Assembly (NCBI RefSeq): GCF_021462225.1
Contig: NC_061805.1
Coordinates: 28,351,958-28,415,957, forward strand
Length of the DNA: 64,000 nt
Reading direction: 5' to 3'
Source: Girardinichthys multiradiatus
Taxonomy: Eukaryota > Chordata > Actinopteri > Cyprinodontiformes > Goodeidae
The position numbers were made by a program, and so were the translations under genes. The notes beneath the pieces are model-generated. The model was not told the DNA's origin. It saw only the letters and a program-made list of their open reading frames with translations, and did not search any database. Below, in pieces: positions 11,709 through 22,835 of this stretch. How positions within the stretch are numbered: the stretch's first letter is position 1; each line of letters begins with the position of its first letter.

Positions 11709-12960
11709 CAGGGGTTGGACAATGAAACTGAAACACCTGTCATTTTAGTGTGGGAGGTTTCATGGCTAAATTGGACCAGCCTGGTAGCCAGTCTTCATTG
11801 ATTGCACATTGTACCAGTAAGAGCAGAGTGTGAAGGTTCAATTAGTAGGGTAAGAGCACAGTTTTGCTCAAAATATTGAAATGTACACAACATTATGGGT
11901 GACATAACAGAGTTCAAATGAGGACAAATTGTTGGTGCATCTGTGACCAAGACAGCAAGTCTTTGTGATGTATCAAGAGCCACAGTATCCAGGGTAATGT
12001 CAGCATACCACCAAGAAGGACGAACCACATCCAACAGGATTAACTGTGGATGCAAGAGGAAGCTGTCTGAAAGGGATGTTCGGGTGCTAACCCGGATTGT
12101 ATCCAAAAAACATAAAACCACGGCTGCCCAAATCACGGCAGAATTAAATGTGCACCTCAACTCTCCGGTTTCCACCAGAACTGTCCGTCGGGAGCTCCAC
12201 AGGGTCAATATACACGGCCGGGCTGCTATAGCCAAACCTTTGGTCACTCATGCCAATGCCAAACGTCGGTTTCAATGGTGCTAGGAGCACAAATCTTGGG
12301 CTGTGGACAATGTGAAACATGTATTGTTCTCTGATGAGTCCACCTTTACTGTTTTCCCCACATCCGGGAGATTTACGGTGTGGAGAAGCCCCAAAGAAGC
12401 GTACCACCCAGACTGTTGCATGCCCAGAGTGAAGCATGGGGGTGGATCAGTGAAGGTTTGGGCTGCCATATCATGGCATTCCCTTGGCCCAATACTTGTG
12501 CTAGATGGGCACATCACTGCCAAGGACTACCGAACCATTCTTGAGGACCATGTGCATCCAATGGTTCCAACATTGTATCCTGAAGGTGCCGTGTATCAGG
12601 ATGACAATGCATCAATACACACAGCAAGACTGGTGAAAGATTGGTTTGATGAACATGAAAGTGAAGTTGAACATCTCCCATGGCCTGCACAGTCACCAGA
12701 TCTAAATATTATTGAGCCACTTTGGGGTGTTTTGGAGGAGTGAGTCAGGAAACGTTTTCCTCCACCAGTATCACGTAGTGACCTGGACACTATCCTGCAA
12801 GAAGAATGGCTTAAAATCCCTCTGACCACTGTGCAGGACTTGTATATGTCATTCCCAAGACGAATTGACGCTGTATTGGCCGCAAAAGGAGGCCCTACAC
12901 CATACTAATAAATTATTGTGATCTAAAACCAGGTGTTTCAGTTTCATTGTCCAACCCCTG
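11709..12960 (+). mobile_element. Tc1/mariner element, DD36E type, copy 1
   Basis: Bounded by a TA duplication (11707-11708 and 12961-12962) and 31-bp inverted ends starting CAGGGGTTGGACAATGAAAC. A single transposase frame fills the inside. The Asp-to-Glu gap counts to 36 residues, the spacing of the group described as Incomer. It lies in a rasef intron in the direction opposite to the gene. A second copy in inverse orientation is at 38404-39661. Confidence 0.93.
11895..12908 (+). pseudogene. DD36E transposase, three in-frame stops
   Basis: Starts MGDITEFK and shows an N-terminal helix-turn-helix (SLCDVSRATVSRVM), SDES with the first Asp, QDDNASIH with the second, and SPDLNIIEPLW with the Glu, ending KGGPTPY. 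The reading frame never shifts. It is broken only by stops at 11919 (TGA), 12285 (TAG) and 12741 (TGA). Compared with copy 2 it has lost 15 nt (5 codons) near 11938. The cut-and-paste enzyme would be inactive. Confidence 0.9.
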
Positions 12961-13343
12961 TATGTGTGTATGTATATTTCTGAAGTATAAGTCCTGTATG
13001 TTGAATATGTATTTTTAACAGAACAGTTCCAGCCAATACATGACGGTGTAATACCAGCTAGTTCCAAAAAAATGTACTTTAGTCAGTTATAACATTAAAA
13101 CCATAACCTGGAGAAATTATTTATTAGCTTACAAACTTTATGAGCTTATCTGCTAATAAACAGAGTAATCCTGATGTTAGTGCATCAACAAAACATGAGT
13201 AAGACTGATAATCTATGTGACTTTACAAGGACCGGCCTGCAGTTTTTTTTATTTTTCCACATTGGTATATATCCTTCAGAAACATCTGACTTGCAGTGCT
13301 GATGATGTGTTAAAGTACAACAGAAGTCAAGCAAGAAATATAC

Positions 13344-13439
13344 CATCTGCATCCTCTGGATTTTACACTGAAGCTCACACACTTCAATGTCGTAACTCCT
13401 TCGCAACTCATTCAGCGCAGCCTCAGTTCGCTTCTTCTC
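13344..13439 (-). CDS. rasef: rasef exon 4: coiled coil
   Basis: Thirty-two codons in phase 0: EKKRTEAALNELRRSYDIEV then CELQCKIQRMQM. Continuous heptads rich in K, R and E. Acceptor ctctag|GA, donor ATG|gtatat. Confidence 0.92.
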
Positions 13440-14329
13440 CTAGAGAAAAGACACACATAAACCCCAAAAATGTACAAAATTACATTTACTTTAAAAATCT
13501 CACTTCAAATGAGAACTCTGAGCTATCACTGAACCACCAATAAAGAGACAGGAAGTTCAATGAGTGTTCGGATACGGACTGTTTGCGCATTTATCGCACT
13601 GTTGGAGAATACAGGTGAGCACCGTCTGATTTTATGGGCTATTTTAAGACAAAATAAACAGCAGCTCCTTAGCTAGAGAACACTTACATAATACACCGGA
13701 GCAGCGATAAGACAGCGCTTATGTTTCTGCTCAAGGTTCCCAACAACATCAGGGTCTCAGATCAAATTATATTAAGATGACTACATATAGTGTTCTGAGA
13801 ACTCATGCAGTAAACTACTCCTACTGACATGGACTATTTCAGTCTGGAATTTATGCAGAAAGCTGAAAATACAAACAGTTGTCATATTTTCCTTCAATAG
13901 ATGGTCTAGACAACTCAAATGTAGTTGTCTGCAAGGGCAGCTCCTCAACCAGAAAGCCAGACTGATCAACCCTGTGCTCAATAAGCAGGCATATTTTAAA
14001 ATAAAGTGTTCTTTATTTCTTTTTCACAAGGTAAAACTGATTTCAGCTTATAAAGTTGTTTGTTCTTATAAATAAAATATTTCAAACATATAATCCTAAT
14101 CTATTTTGGACTATGTCTCTATACATAAAGATATCTTCTCTTGTTTTGGCCTTACATGACTTTTCTCGGTGACATAAGCTGAAATATGTTGGTCAAACAG
14201 GATAGGTAAAATTTGAGGTTGACAGACTTTATAAGAAAAAAATAATTAAACTGGTTGTTTAACAGAATACTTTAAATGTAAACTAGCAGGATTAGTTTTA
14301 GTAGTCTCATTTAGTCAATGCATTTTATT
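13440..14329 (-). other. rasef intron, no feature recognised
   Basis: AT-rich unique sequence. ORFs are short and lack splice support. Confidence 0.5.
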
Positions 14330-14410
14330 GGGACATACATTTTAAGTTATGTCACAAATTGTCTATTGGATTTAGGTCTGTACTTTGACTGGGCCATTCT
14401 AACACATCAG
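14330..14410 (-). mobile_element. Tc1 transposase remnant
   Basis: The minus strand reads EWPSQSTDLNPIDNL followed by a stop. This is the C-terminal catalytic block of a Tc1 transposase (normally [15 protein letters not shown]) with the Glu changed to Asp. Confidence 0.7.
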
Positions 14411-14411
14411 A

Positions 14412-14447
14412 CTGTATCTTTCCTTCAAATCTGAAGGAAAGATACAG
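14412..14447. repeat. 15-bp perfect inverted repeat
   Basis: Arms CTGTATCTTTCCTTC and GAAGGAAAGATACAG are separated by 6 nt, directly beside the Tc1 remnant. Probably a junction product of that old element. Confidence 0.85.
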
Positions 14448-15125
14448 AAATCATGAAGGGGGATTTTTACGGTGAGGTGCAGTATTACTTTACCCCCGCT
14501 CAGTGTTTTCACCTCCCACATGTTTGCCTTCACAGAACAGCTGTATTTACACTCAGATTAAATTGCATATGGAGGGACTCTATGTAAAAAAAACAGGCAA
14601 GGTCAGAAGGCTACAAGTTGCACTGGAAATAATTTAGGGGTATCAGTAATCGCAGTTGAATACAAATGTTTGTAAAATTGAAAACAATGTATTGCTTTTG
14701 CTTTACAGTTATGCATTACTCTTATTATATAAACCCTAAAAACTGCTGAAAGTTGATGGTTGTAACTTGACAAAATGTGGCAAAGGTTCAAGGATGTCAA
14801 TCCATTACAGATAGTTGTAGTAAACAAAGAAAAACATTAATTAGTGCTGACATATTTTAAAACAGAAGAAAACATTTAACCAACCAAAAAAATGACATCA
14901 CTAACCTGATCTGAGGATATTGTAAAGTCAAATACATGTTATAGTATTTTGCTTTAGTAGTTTGTGTGTTTCCAAAATTGAGATCTCTGTGTTTTTCTGT
15001 TCTCAAAACATCCTTGGTGTTCTACATTTTTTACTTTTTTCTTTACCTGCAGTAAAATTACATAAAATCATATGACAATCGACACTGAAATCTCAGACTC
15101 ACACCTAAAGTTACATTGCTTTCCG

Positions 15126-15442
15126 CTTATCCAGAAATTAAGTACTGGCTGTTATCTGACGCCACAGGGATCGTGGCTCGCCAGCAGACGACGAGCACAT
15201 TATGGTTTTATCCTCATGCCACCAGTCTTATCGCTACAAATATGTGCAGCCTTATCATTTTAGACTGGTGGATAATCCATGCCCCAGCACCTCCATCTGC
15301 CTACCAACTGGTTTTATACCCACATAGTTGTGAAATCCATCTGATCAGCAGGCGTGTCAGAGTTTGGATCAGTAATCTGATATGCAGCTGCGCATATTTG
15401 TTTGACATAAGGGAAGAGCTGAACAAACCCAGCCTGCTTATC
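15126..15442. promoter_or_regulatory. Possible intronic enhancer: clustered GATA motifs
   Basis: CTTATC (reverse of GATAAG) occurs at 15126, 15227, 15251 and 15437, and TTATCT (AGATAA) at 15152. The stretch is richer in GC and CpG than its surroundings and is not recognisable as a transposon. A random 317-bp sequence would be expected to hold about 0.2 such hexamers of the GATAAG form. Function is inference only. Confidence 0.3.
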
Positions 15443-15558
15443 ACGCTGCTTATACAAACTCCAGAGAAAGTAGTAGAAACAGCTAACAGCAACGACCACT
15501 GCATATCAAAACTTGTTTATCTTCGGAATTCATTTGAAAGTTGTATGTTTTCCACGTA

Positions 15559-17189
15559 CATACAGACCAAAGGTTTGGACACACCTTCTCATTCAAAGAG
15601 TTTTCTTTATTTTCATGACTATGAATATTGTAGCTTCACACTGAAGGCATCAAAACTATGAATTAAAACATGTGGAATTATATACTGAACAAAAAAGTGT
15701 GAAACAACTGAAAATATGTCTTATATTCTAGGTTCTTCAAAGTAGCCACCATTTGCTTTGATTACTGCTCCACACACTCTTGGCATTCTGTTGATGAGCT
15801 TCAAGAGGTAGTCACCTGAAATGGTTTTCCAACAGTCTTGAAGGAGTTCCCAGAGATGCTCAGCACTTGTTGGCCCTTTTGCCTTCACTCTGCAGTCCAA
15901 CTCACCCCAAACCATCTCAATTGGGTTCAGGTCCGGTGACTGTGGAGGCCAGGTCATCTGGCACAGCACCCCATCACTCTCCTTCTTGGTCAAATAGCCT
16001 TTACACAGCCTGGAGGTGTGTTTGGGGTCATTGTCCTGTTGAAAAATAAATGATGGTCCAACTAAACGCAAACCGGATGGAATAGCATGCCGCTGCAAGA
16101 TGCTGTAGTAGCCATGCTGGTTCAGTATGCCTTCAGTTTTGAATAAAACCCCAACAGTGTCACCAGCAAAGCACCCCCACACCATCACACCTCCTCCTCC
16201 ATGCTTCACGGTGGGAACTAGGCATGTAGAGTCCATCCGTTCACCTTTTCTGCGCCGCACAAAGACACGTTGGTTGGAACCAAAGATCTCAAACTTGGAC
16301 TCATCAGACCAAAGCACAGATTTCCACTGGTCTAATGTCCATTCCTTGTGTTCTTTAGCCCAAACAAGTCTCTTCTGCTTGTTGCCTGTCCTCAGCAGTG
16401 GTTTCCTAGCAGCTATTTTACAATGAAGGCCTGATTCACACAGTCTCCTCTTAACAGTTGTTCTAGAGATGTGTCTGCTGCTAGAACTCTGTGTGGCATT
16501 GACCTGTTCTCTAATCTGAGCTGCTGTTAACCTGCGATTTCTGAGGTTGGTGACTCGGATGAACTTATCGTCTGCAGCAGAGATTACTCTTGGTCTTCCT
16601 TTCCTGGGGCGGTCCTCATGTGAGCCAGTTTCTTTGTAGCGCTTGATGGTTTTTGCAACTGGACTTGGGGACACTTTCAAAGTTTTCCCAATTGTTCGGA
16701 CTGACTGACCTTCATTTCTTAAAGTAATGATGGCCACTCGTTTTTCTTTACTTAGCTGCTTTTTTCTTGCCATAATACAACAGTCTAACAGTCTATTCAG
16801 TAGGACTATCAGCTGTGTACTGTATCCACCTTCTGCACAACACAACTGATGGTCCCAACCCCATTTATAAGGCTTGAAATCCCACTTATTAAACCTGACA
16901 GGGCACACCTGTGAAGTGAAAACCATTTCATGTGACTACCTCTTGAAGCTCATCAACAGAATGCCAAGAGTGTGTGGAGCAGTAATCAAAGCAAAAGGTG
17001 GCTACTTTGAAGAACCTAGAATATAAGACATATTTTCAGTTGTTTCACACTTTGTTGTTCAGTATATAATTCCACATGTGTTAATTCATAGTTTTGATGC
17101 CTTCAGTGTGAAGCTACAATATTCATAGTCATGAAAATAAAGACAACTCTTTGAATGAGAAGGTGTGTCCAAACTTTTGGTCTGTACTG
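15559..17189 (-). mobile_element. Tc1/mariner element, DD38E type, copy 1
   Basis: 1631 bp bounded by TA (15557-15558 and 17190-17191), with inverted repeats of about 271 and 272 bp (15559-15829 and 16918-17189). The Asp-to-Glu spacing of 38 residues fits the group described as Intruder. The right end is only 24 bp from the donor of rasef exon 3. An inverted copy of equal length is at 54294-55924. Confidence 0.95.
15721..16773 (-). CDS. DD38E transposase, full-length ORF
   Basis: Cut-and-paste transposase of 350 residues. I chose the start MARKKQLSKEKR at 16773 because the inverted sister copy starts there; the frame stays open to 16926 but the extension lies partly in the inverted repeat. 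N-terminal helix-turn-helix region about residues 5-115 with GRPR, then catalytic residues D157 (SDES), D247 (QQDND) and E286 (NPIEMVW). All three acids are present and no stop interrupts, so the protein could in principle be made. Some substitutions differ from the sister copy, for example SPSPVAKT for SPSAVAKN in the DNA-binding region. Its C-terminal 36 codons overlap the inverted repeat. Confidence 0.93.
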   Translation of the reverse strand: MARKKQLSKEKRVAIITLRNEGQSVRTIGKTLKVSPSPVAKTIKRYKETGSHEDRPRKGRPRVISAADDKFIRVTNLRNRRLTAAQIREQVNATQSSSSRHISRTTVKRRLCESGLHCKIAARKPLLRTGNKQKRLVWAKEHKEWTLDQWKSVLWSDESKFEIFGSNQRVFVRRRKGERMDSTCLVPTVKHGGGGVMVWGCFAGDTVGVLFKTEGILNQHGYYSILQRHAIPSGLRLVGPSFIFQQDNDPKHTSRLCKGYLTKKESDGVLCQMTWPPQSPDLNPIEMVWGELDCRVKAKGPTSAEHLWELLQDCWKTISGDYLLKLINRMPRVCGAVIKANGGYFEEPRI

Positions 17190-17213
17190 TATGTAATTGA
17201 AGCTGTGCCCCAC

Positions 17214-17304
17214 CTGCTCATGTGTTTTTCTCTCTGCAGCCTGAATTCGTTGGTCCATCTCTTCCTCCATCTCACTGAGCTGCATTGATGCTTGGTCCTG
17301 TGCT
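17214..17304 (-). CDS. rasef: rasef exon 3: coiled-coil start
   Basis: Encodes [20 protein letters not shown] then [10 protein letters not shown], a highly conserved RASEF coiled-coil block. The R before AQD is split with exon 2. Donor CAG|gtgggg. The inserted DD38E element starts 24 bp beyond this donor. Confidence 0.94.
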
Positions 17305-17564
17305 CTGAAAAAGGATCAGCTTGCTATAATTCACAACCGTTATGGGCTTCATCACAGTACTCAAAGGCAACAACATGTATTCAAATTTAACTAATATCAA
17401 GATGCGTTACTACATCTTTGTCAGTATTGTCAAATACAGATGTTTAAAATAACATTCAGTCATTTTGGTCTTAACATTGCTATTTGACACTAAAAATCCC
17501 ATAGGGCTTGAATGACAGATGAAAACCCCACAATTTAACTTTGCTGTGTGTTGGTTTTGCTCAC

Positions 17565-17711
17565 CTCTTTATGGCAAGAGCCAGGTTCTCCATCTCTGAG
17601 TTCTGCTGCTTGATCTCTTTAGTAAAGTTAATGATGACTTTCTCAAACTGAGGAATCAGTCTGGGCTCAGTCAGGCTGATGTTCTGGTATAACGTCGCTG
17701 CCTGTTCGTGT
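17565..17711 (-). CDS. rasef: rasef exon 2: first shared exon
   Basis: Encodes [20 protein letters not shown], then [16 protein letters not shown] and [10 protein letters not shown]. Matches the conserved TLYQNI..EPRLI and MENLA block after the EF-hands. It begins by completing an AG|A arginine codon, and both candidate first exons end in AG, so either could splice here. Confidence 0.94.
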
Positions 17712-19779
17712 CTGAAAGAAAACCAGGACACCAGTCTTTTTTAATGTGGCTGTCACTGTTTTGCCATGAGACAGATTAAATATTTTGCTAATCTGGAATA
17801 AAACAACATTTGACCATAAACTTTTAAGTTTTCATCCTTATAGCCCTATTTTTTGATACTTTATGGTTCTAGTTTTAGAAATAGAAAAAATACTCTCAGA
17901 AGGCAAAGTATAAACGTTTGTCAGTTTCTCAGGAGAGAAAATATCACATTTTTAGTGGTTTTTACTATTGAAGTCCCTAGATAGCATTATGAAACTGCAT
18001 GTTGTCATGGGGAAACTGATTGTGGTCAGACTCTGAGCAGTTTGATAGACAGATAAGCCCTCACAAGTAAACCACATATTATACTGTATGTAAAATAGTG
18101 AGACTTTTGGCTTCTTCCATTCACTTGAGATGAAATTGCTGTTGACAAGCTCCTGTGCTCATCAGAATAATAATGATCATCTTAACCAGAACAGAAGTTT
18201 TAAGCTTGAATTGAATACTGCCACATTTGGTATTTTATTTAGTTAGAAGTGTTCCTTCTCCACTGTGACAAAGTACATGCAGACAGGTTTGGCCAAGAAA
18301 CGCTTTTAAATTCCTAAGTCTATGTAGGGTGCTGGTTTATTTGGTCTTCAAGCTTCATCTTATGAACTCACATTGGACTTTGGACTTTACTAGCTTTCTT
18401 TTTAATGTCATCATTATTCAGCAGCTTTCGACAGCCTTTGCTCACTCTCTTTCAAGCTTTTTAACATATTTCTTTACCAGAAATGGAAATTAATAAAATA
18501 AAATTAATAAAACTGTCCTCAGCTACTTTTCTGGACATAATTAAAACTATGTATCCTTAATACACAGAAATGACTGTGTAGTTTGAATTTTAAAAATACA
18601 ATCATATTCTATAAAATAGAATGCACATTCCAATGGAGCTTGTTTATCAGATTAAAAGTACCCTTAAAAATAACTTTCAAGAAGTATTAAATATTCTTTT
18701 CATTAAACCTTCATTTCTGAACTAAATTGTGTTTTAATGGTCAGATGTAATTCTCTAGTCTTAAATGTAAAGTTTTCATCATTATAATTAACAACAGAAA
18801 CAATGTTTTTAATCACTTTGTGTGTAATTAATATATATACCATGTCTCACTCACTAAAAATAACTGAACTTTTCAATTATTTTCAACTTCATTGATTTTG
18901 TTGTTTGTTATACAGCAAAAAAGACCCCCATACCCTTCACATCTGGATAATAAACTTTAAGTTCTGAAAATTGGGATTAAACTATAGAATTTAACCCCTT
19001 TTTGCTGTTAAGCCAAATCTGCTTTGGAAAGAAATGTTGAGAATAAGGAATGTCCACTGTTTCTAGGCCTTTTTTTCTAGCAGCTTTTACCCAAACAAAT
19101 TAACCTTTAATTATGCTGATTGACTGCTACTCACAACATCATGAAATTTGTAGTAATAACCTCTGCAATAGTCTGTCACCTAAATATTTATAGTTTAATC
19201 ACATATATCAGTTGTATGTGGTTTTAGAGACATATAGCAAGATAAACTGTTCTGTGTCTCAGCAGGAAGGTAAAGGTAGAATCTCTGAGTGCACAGACTG
19301 TGTTTGTCTAGTGAAGAGGATGACTGGATATAATCCTGTGCATATAGACAATGCTACGTAAAGAGATGATAATAGCTTCCAGTGACACACATCTTTCTGC
19401 AGCGTCAGTACAGAATATACACAAATAAATGTAAATCCAGGATCATATGTGCAAAGGTCAGGTGTAAACAGGGACAAATAGATGGTGTTACCAGGATGGA
19501 TTTTTTAACATCAAAGCTGGAGTTCACCTGGAGTCCCAAATTTAAAGGAAAAATAAAATTGTAACGCCATTACATTAGACCACACTTTCTGGTCTATAAG
19601 CAATGTGCTCTTTGTGGAGTAAAACCAAACATACAAAGTACTGCATGTACTTGACACTTTAACTTTGTAAACAGCATTTCATGAAAATTAAGGCTGATTA
19701 TAAATTCAACTCAAATGAATGTAGAAGGGGAATTTTATCTATTTAAAAAAAATAAGAAATCCTAAGAATGTCTTCAGTC
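17712..19779 (-). other. rasef intron, unique AT-rich sequence
   Basis: No coding exon or intact transposon recognised in this 2-kb part of the long first intron. Confidence 0.5.
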
Positions 19780-19950
19780 AGAGGCTTCTTCAGATCTACT
19801 GTAAGACAGACTGCAATAGGAGATCCCTCCTGCCCGCACCCATCAGCATCTACAATGACTCTTTAAGGAAACCTGTATAATATGAGCTACAATAACATTT
19901 CATTTCCCTTTGGGATTAATAAAGTATTTTTAAATTCAATTGCATTTTTT
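19780..19950 (+). mobile_element. LINE 3' end fragment
   Basis: Reads cttcttcagatctactgtaa, later catcagcatctacaatgact, and ends tttgggattaataaagta followed by an aattcaatt-like tail. This is a common fish LINE 3' terminus; only the tail survives. Confidence 0.65.
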
Positions 19951-20529
19951 GAATTTAATTAAATTTATCAATCTGGAATAAAGCATGCAGTTTAAAAAGC
20001 ATCCCCTAAGCTTTCTTTAATCATTTAAACCTTAACGTATGACTGTTTTCAGTGGGTTTGACAACATAAAATTACATCAAAAGATCTTCTGAATACCCAA
20101 CTTTAACAAAAATAAAATCCTCAGTTGGCAAATGACAATTTTTTTGCTCTCAATTTTTAGACAAAAATTGAGCTATGAGCTAATTTTTTCAAATTGTTGT
20201 CTTTCAGCTGACTGATGGAGCAGAGACAGTGAGAGCTTGAAAATAAGTGAGTCCTTTTTGCAGATAGCACCACTGTGACAATCGATGTCCTGATGCCACA
20301 GTGCAGCAGCGCGAGGATCAGTCCCATGCAAGGCCCAAGGCCACACACAGACACATGCGCAGAAACATTATTCAAAAAATACAGTTTTTATGTTGGCATT
20401 CCTTCTTTAGCTTTAAATATGTTATATCAGGTTTAGACCTTAATATCGGAAACATGTTTTCTAGCCTGATTAAAGTAGGGTTGAACTGTTTAGCCTTAAT
20501 GATCATAGTGAGATTTGATTTAAAAAGCA

Positions 20530-20910
20530 GGAAGCTTGCGAGCCTTAGAACACAATCACAACTGTGAAGCATAAGGGTGACAGCATCATGTTGTGTGGTT
20601 GTTTTGCTGCAGGAGCGACTGGTGCACTTCACAAAATAATTAGCATCATGAAGAAACAACATTATCTGGAAATATTGAGGCAACATTTCAACCAGGAAGG
20701 TAAAGCTTGGGCTCAAATTCCCAATGGTTTATGACACTAAGCAAATTACCAAATCAGTTTCAAAGTGGCTTAATGACAACAAAGTTTTGTAGTGGTCATC
20801 ACAAAGCAGAAGGGGGCCTAAAAATCTAAGTCATTTAGACCAGTTCTGTCCGGAGGAATGGACCCACTTACTTAATTTGATTTTGAATAAATATTTCTGG
20901 ACTGAGGAAG
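20530..20910 (+). mobile_element. Decayed Tc1-like transposase fragment
   Basis: Plus strand reads TVKHKGDSIMLCGCFAAGATGALHK in pieces, equivalent to the KHGGGS.M.WGCFA..G.G block of Tc1 transposases, then HYLEILRQHF. Heavily mutated. Similar remnants are at 39840, 42600 and 63000. Confidence 0.7.
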
Positions 20911-20911
20911 A

Positions 20912-20999
20912 AAGCTGTAATACCCAAAGATAACCTACGCATGAACATGCAAATTCCATGCAGAAAGGTGCCAACCAGGTTTCAAACACATAATCTTTT
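20912..20999 (-). mobile_element. SINE fragment, reverse orientation
   Basis: Contains gaacatgcaaattccatgca and ggtttcaaacacata, the reverse of the SINE body and B-box region seen at 36524-36884. Diverged and short. Confidence 0.5.
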
Positions 21000-21204
21000 C
21001 TGTCATGGCAAACAAATTCACTTCTAAGATCACCTCTCTAACTTGTGGGGTTCCACAGGGGTCGGTTATGGGTCCATTGTCATTTGCTTTTTATATGCTT
21101 CCCTTACCTGCCATCATTCAGTCTTTCAATGACATGTCTTATCGCTTTTATGCAGATGACATTCAACACTATACAAGTATTTTAAACCTCATTAGCTGAA
21201 TGAG
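21000..21204 (+). mobile_element. L2-type LINE, 5' part, interrupted
   Basis: Translates to LTCGVPQGSVMGPLSFAFYM, then FNDMSYRFYADDIQHY. These are reverse transcriptase motifs B and C of L2 LINEs with the catalytic YADD. The element breaks off and resumes at 22836 after another LINE inserted. Confidence 0.85.
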
Positions 21205-22835
21205 GTTTACAGTAGAAGTTATAGTGAGAAGCTTAAGAACAGCCGTTCTACTGGTGACACTTCAGCTGTATGGACCAGTCTGAGAAACCTGACTGCTTAT
21301 AGGAGCCCCCCCACCCTTCCTGAACAGAGTCGTCTCCTGGCCAACCGTCTGAATGGCTTCTACTGCAGACATGACAAGAAGCCATTCACACCTCAAACCA
21401 TCTCCTCCACATCCCATTCAGGAACAAATTCCTCCCATAAAGTAACCAACCCCCTACCTTCAGATCCTCTGCCTGCACTAAAGATCTCCGAGGAAGATGT
21501 AAATAGGCTCTTTCAGCGCAAGAAAACAAAGAAAGCAGGAGGACCTGATAACGTCTCCCCATCATGCCTGAAAGCCTGTGCAAATCAACTTGCTCCGATC
21601 TTCACAAGGATCTTCAACAAATCACTGGAGAAATGTGAGGTCCCCTCTTGCCTCAAACGATCCACCATCATCCCGGTTGCCAAGAAACCCACCATCCTAG
21701 GATTAAATGACTACAGGCCTGTAGCCCTGACGTCTGTGGTCATGAAATCCTTTGAGCGGCTGGTGTTGAAGCACCTGAAAGACATTGCAGGCCCCCTGCT
21801 GGACCCCCTGCAATTTGCTAACCGAGCAAACAGGTCGGCAGATGATGCTGTTAACTTAGGTCTACACTTCATCCTGCAACACCTCAACCACCCAGGGACG
21901 TACGCCAGGATCCTGTTTGTAGACTTCAACTCAGCCTTCAACACCATCATACCAGACATCCTCCACCAGAAGCTCACCCAGCTCAACGTCCCAGCCTCCA
22001 CCTGTCATTGGATCAACAGCTTCCTGACGGACCGACAGCAGCAGGTGAGACTGGGGAGCATCTTCTCCCGAACCAGATCAATAAGTACTGGTGTCCCCCA
22101 GGGGTGTGTTCTATCCCCACTCTTCTTCTCTCTGTACACAAATGACTGCACCTCATCGGACTCGTCCGTGAAACTCCTTAAGTTTGCAGACGACACCACT
22201 GTCATTGGACTGATCCAGGACGGTGATGAGTCTGCATACAGACAGGAGGTGGATCGGCTGGTACACTGGTGCGGTCAGAACTACCTTGAACTGAACCCAC
22301 TCAAGACACCTTCCACAGGAGCTGCTGGTCATCTTCTACACTGCCATCATTCAATCTGTCCTGTCTTCATGTGGTTTGGCTCATCCACAAAACAGGACAG
22401 GTGCAGAGTGCAACGAATAATCAGGAATGCAGAGAGAATAATCAGGGCTGACCTTCCCTCCATCCAGGACTTATACAGGTCTGGGGTCAGGAAAAGAGCT
22501 GCTAAAATCTCTGCAGACCCCACACAACCTGCACATAAACTGTTCAGAGCTTTACCTTCAGGCCGCCGCTACAGAGCACTGTTCGCTAAAACCAGCCGCC
22601 ACAGAGACAGTTTCTTCTCCCTGGCTGTTTCTCTGTTGAACATTCAATAAAGTACAGAACAACAGCATACAGATGTTGCAAATGCACCTTTTTATTTATA
22701 TATGTGTATATTGTACATTGTAAATATGTATATTCCGTAATGCAAAAACAAAACCAAAGAGCAAAGTGTACCAGAGTCAAATTCCTTGTTTGTATGTACA
22801 AACTTGGCAATAAAGCTGATTCTGATTCTGAATAC
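21205..22835 (+). mobile_element. Non-LTR retrotransposon inserted in the L2 LINE
   Basis: A 5'-truncated LINE with an open reverse transcriptase frame followed by a 3' end reading aacttggcaataaagctgat and short gattct repeats, typical of a LINE tail. It splits an L2 element, so it is the younger insertion. Confidence 0.88.
21208..22650 (+). pseudogene. LINE reverse transcriptase, 5'-truncated with internal deletion
   Basis: A single open frame of about 480 codons, with no start at its 5' end because the element is truncated. It shows KKAGGPDNVSPSCLK, NDYRPVALTSVVMK, FVDFNSAFNTI (motif A), GVPQGCVLSP (motif B) and LKFADDTTVIG (motif C, catalytic ADD). Right after LELNPLKT the text jumps to a C-terminal block, so about 100-200 residues have been lost in frame. 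It ends with ALPSGRRYRAL and SFFSLAVSLLN. The product would not support retrotransposition. Confidence 0.88.

Noticed and set aside
15116..15661. 181-codon plus-strand ORF
   Set aside because: Runs into the DD38E inverted repeat and has no recognised similarity or splice sites; the interest lies in its GATA motifs instead.
15721..16926. 401-codon version of the DD38E transposase
   Set aside because: The extension above 16773 enters the inverted repeat and is absent from the sister copy, which starts at MARKKQ.
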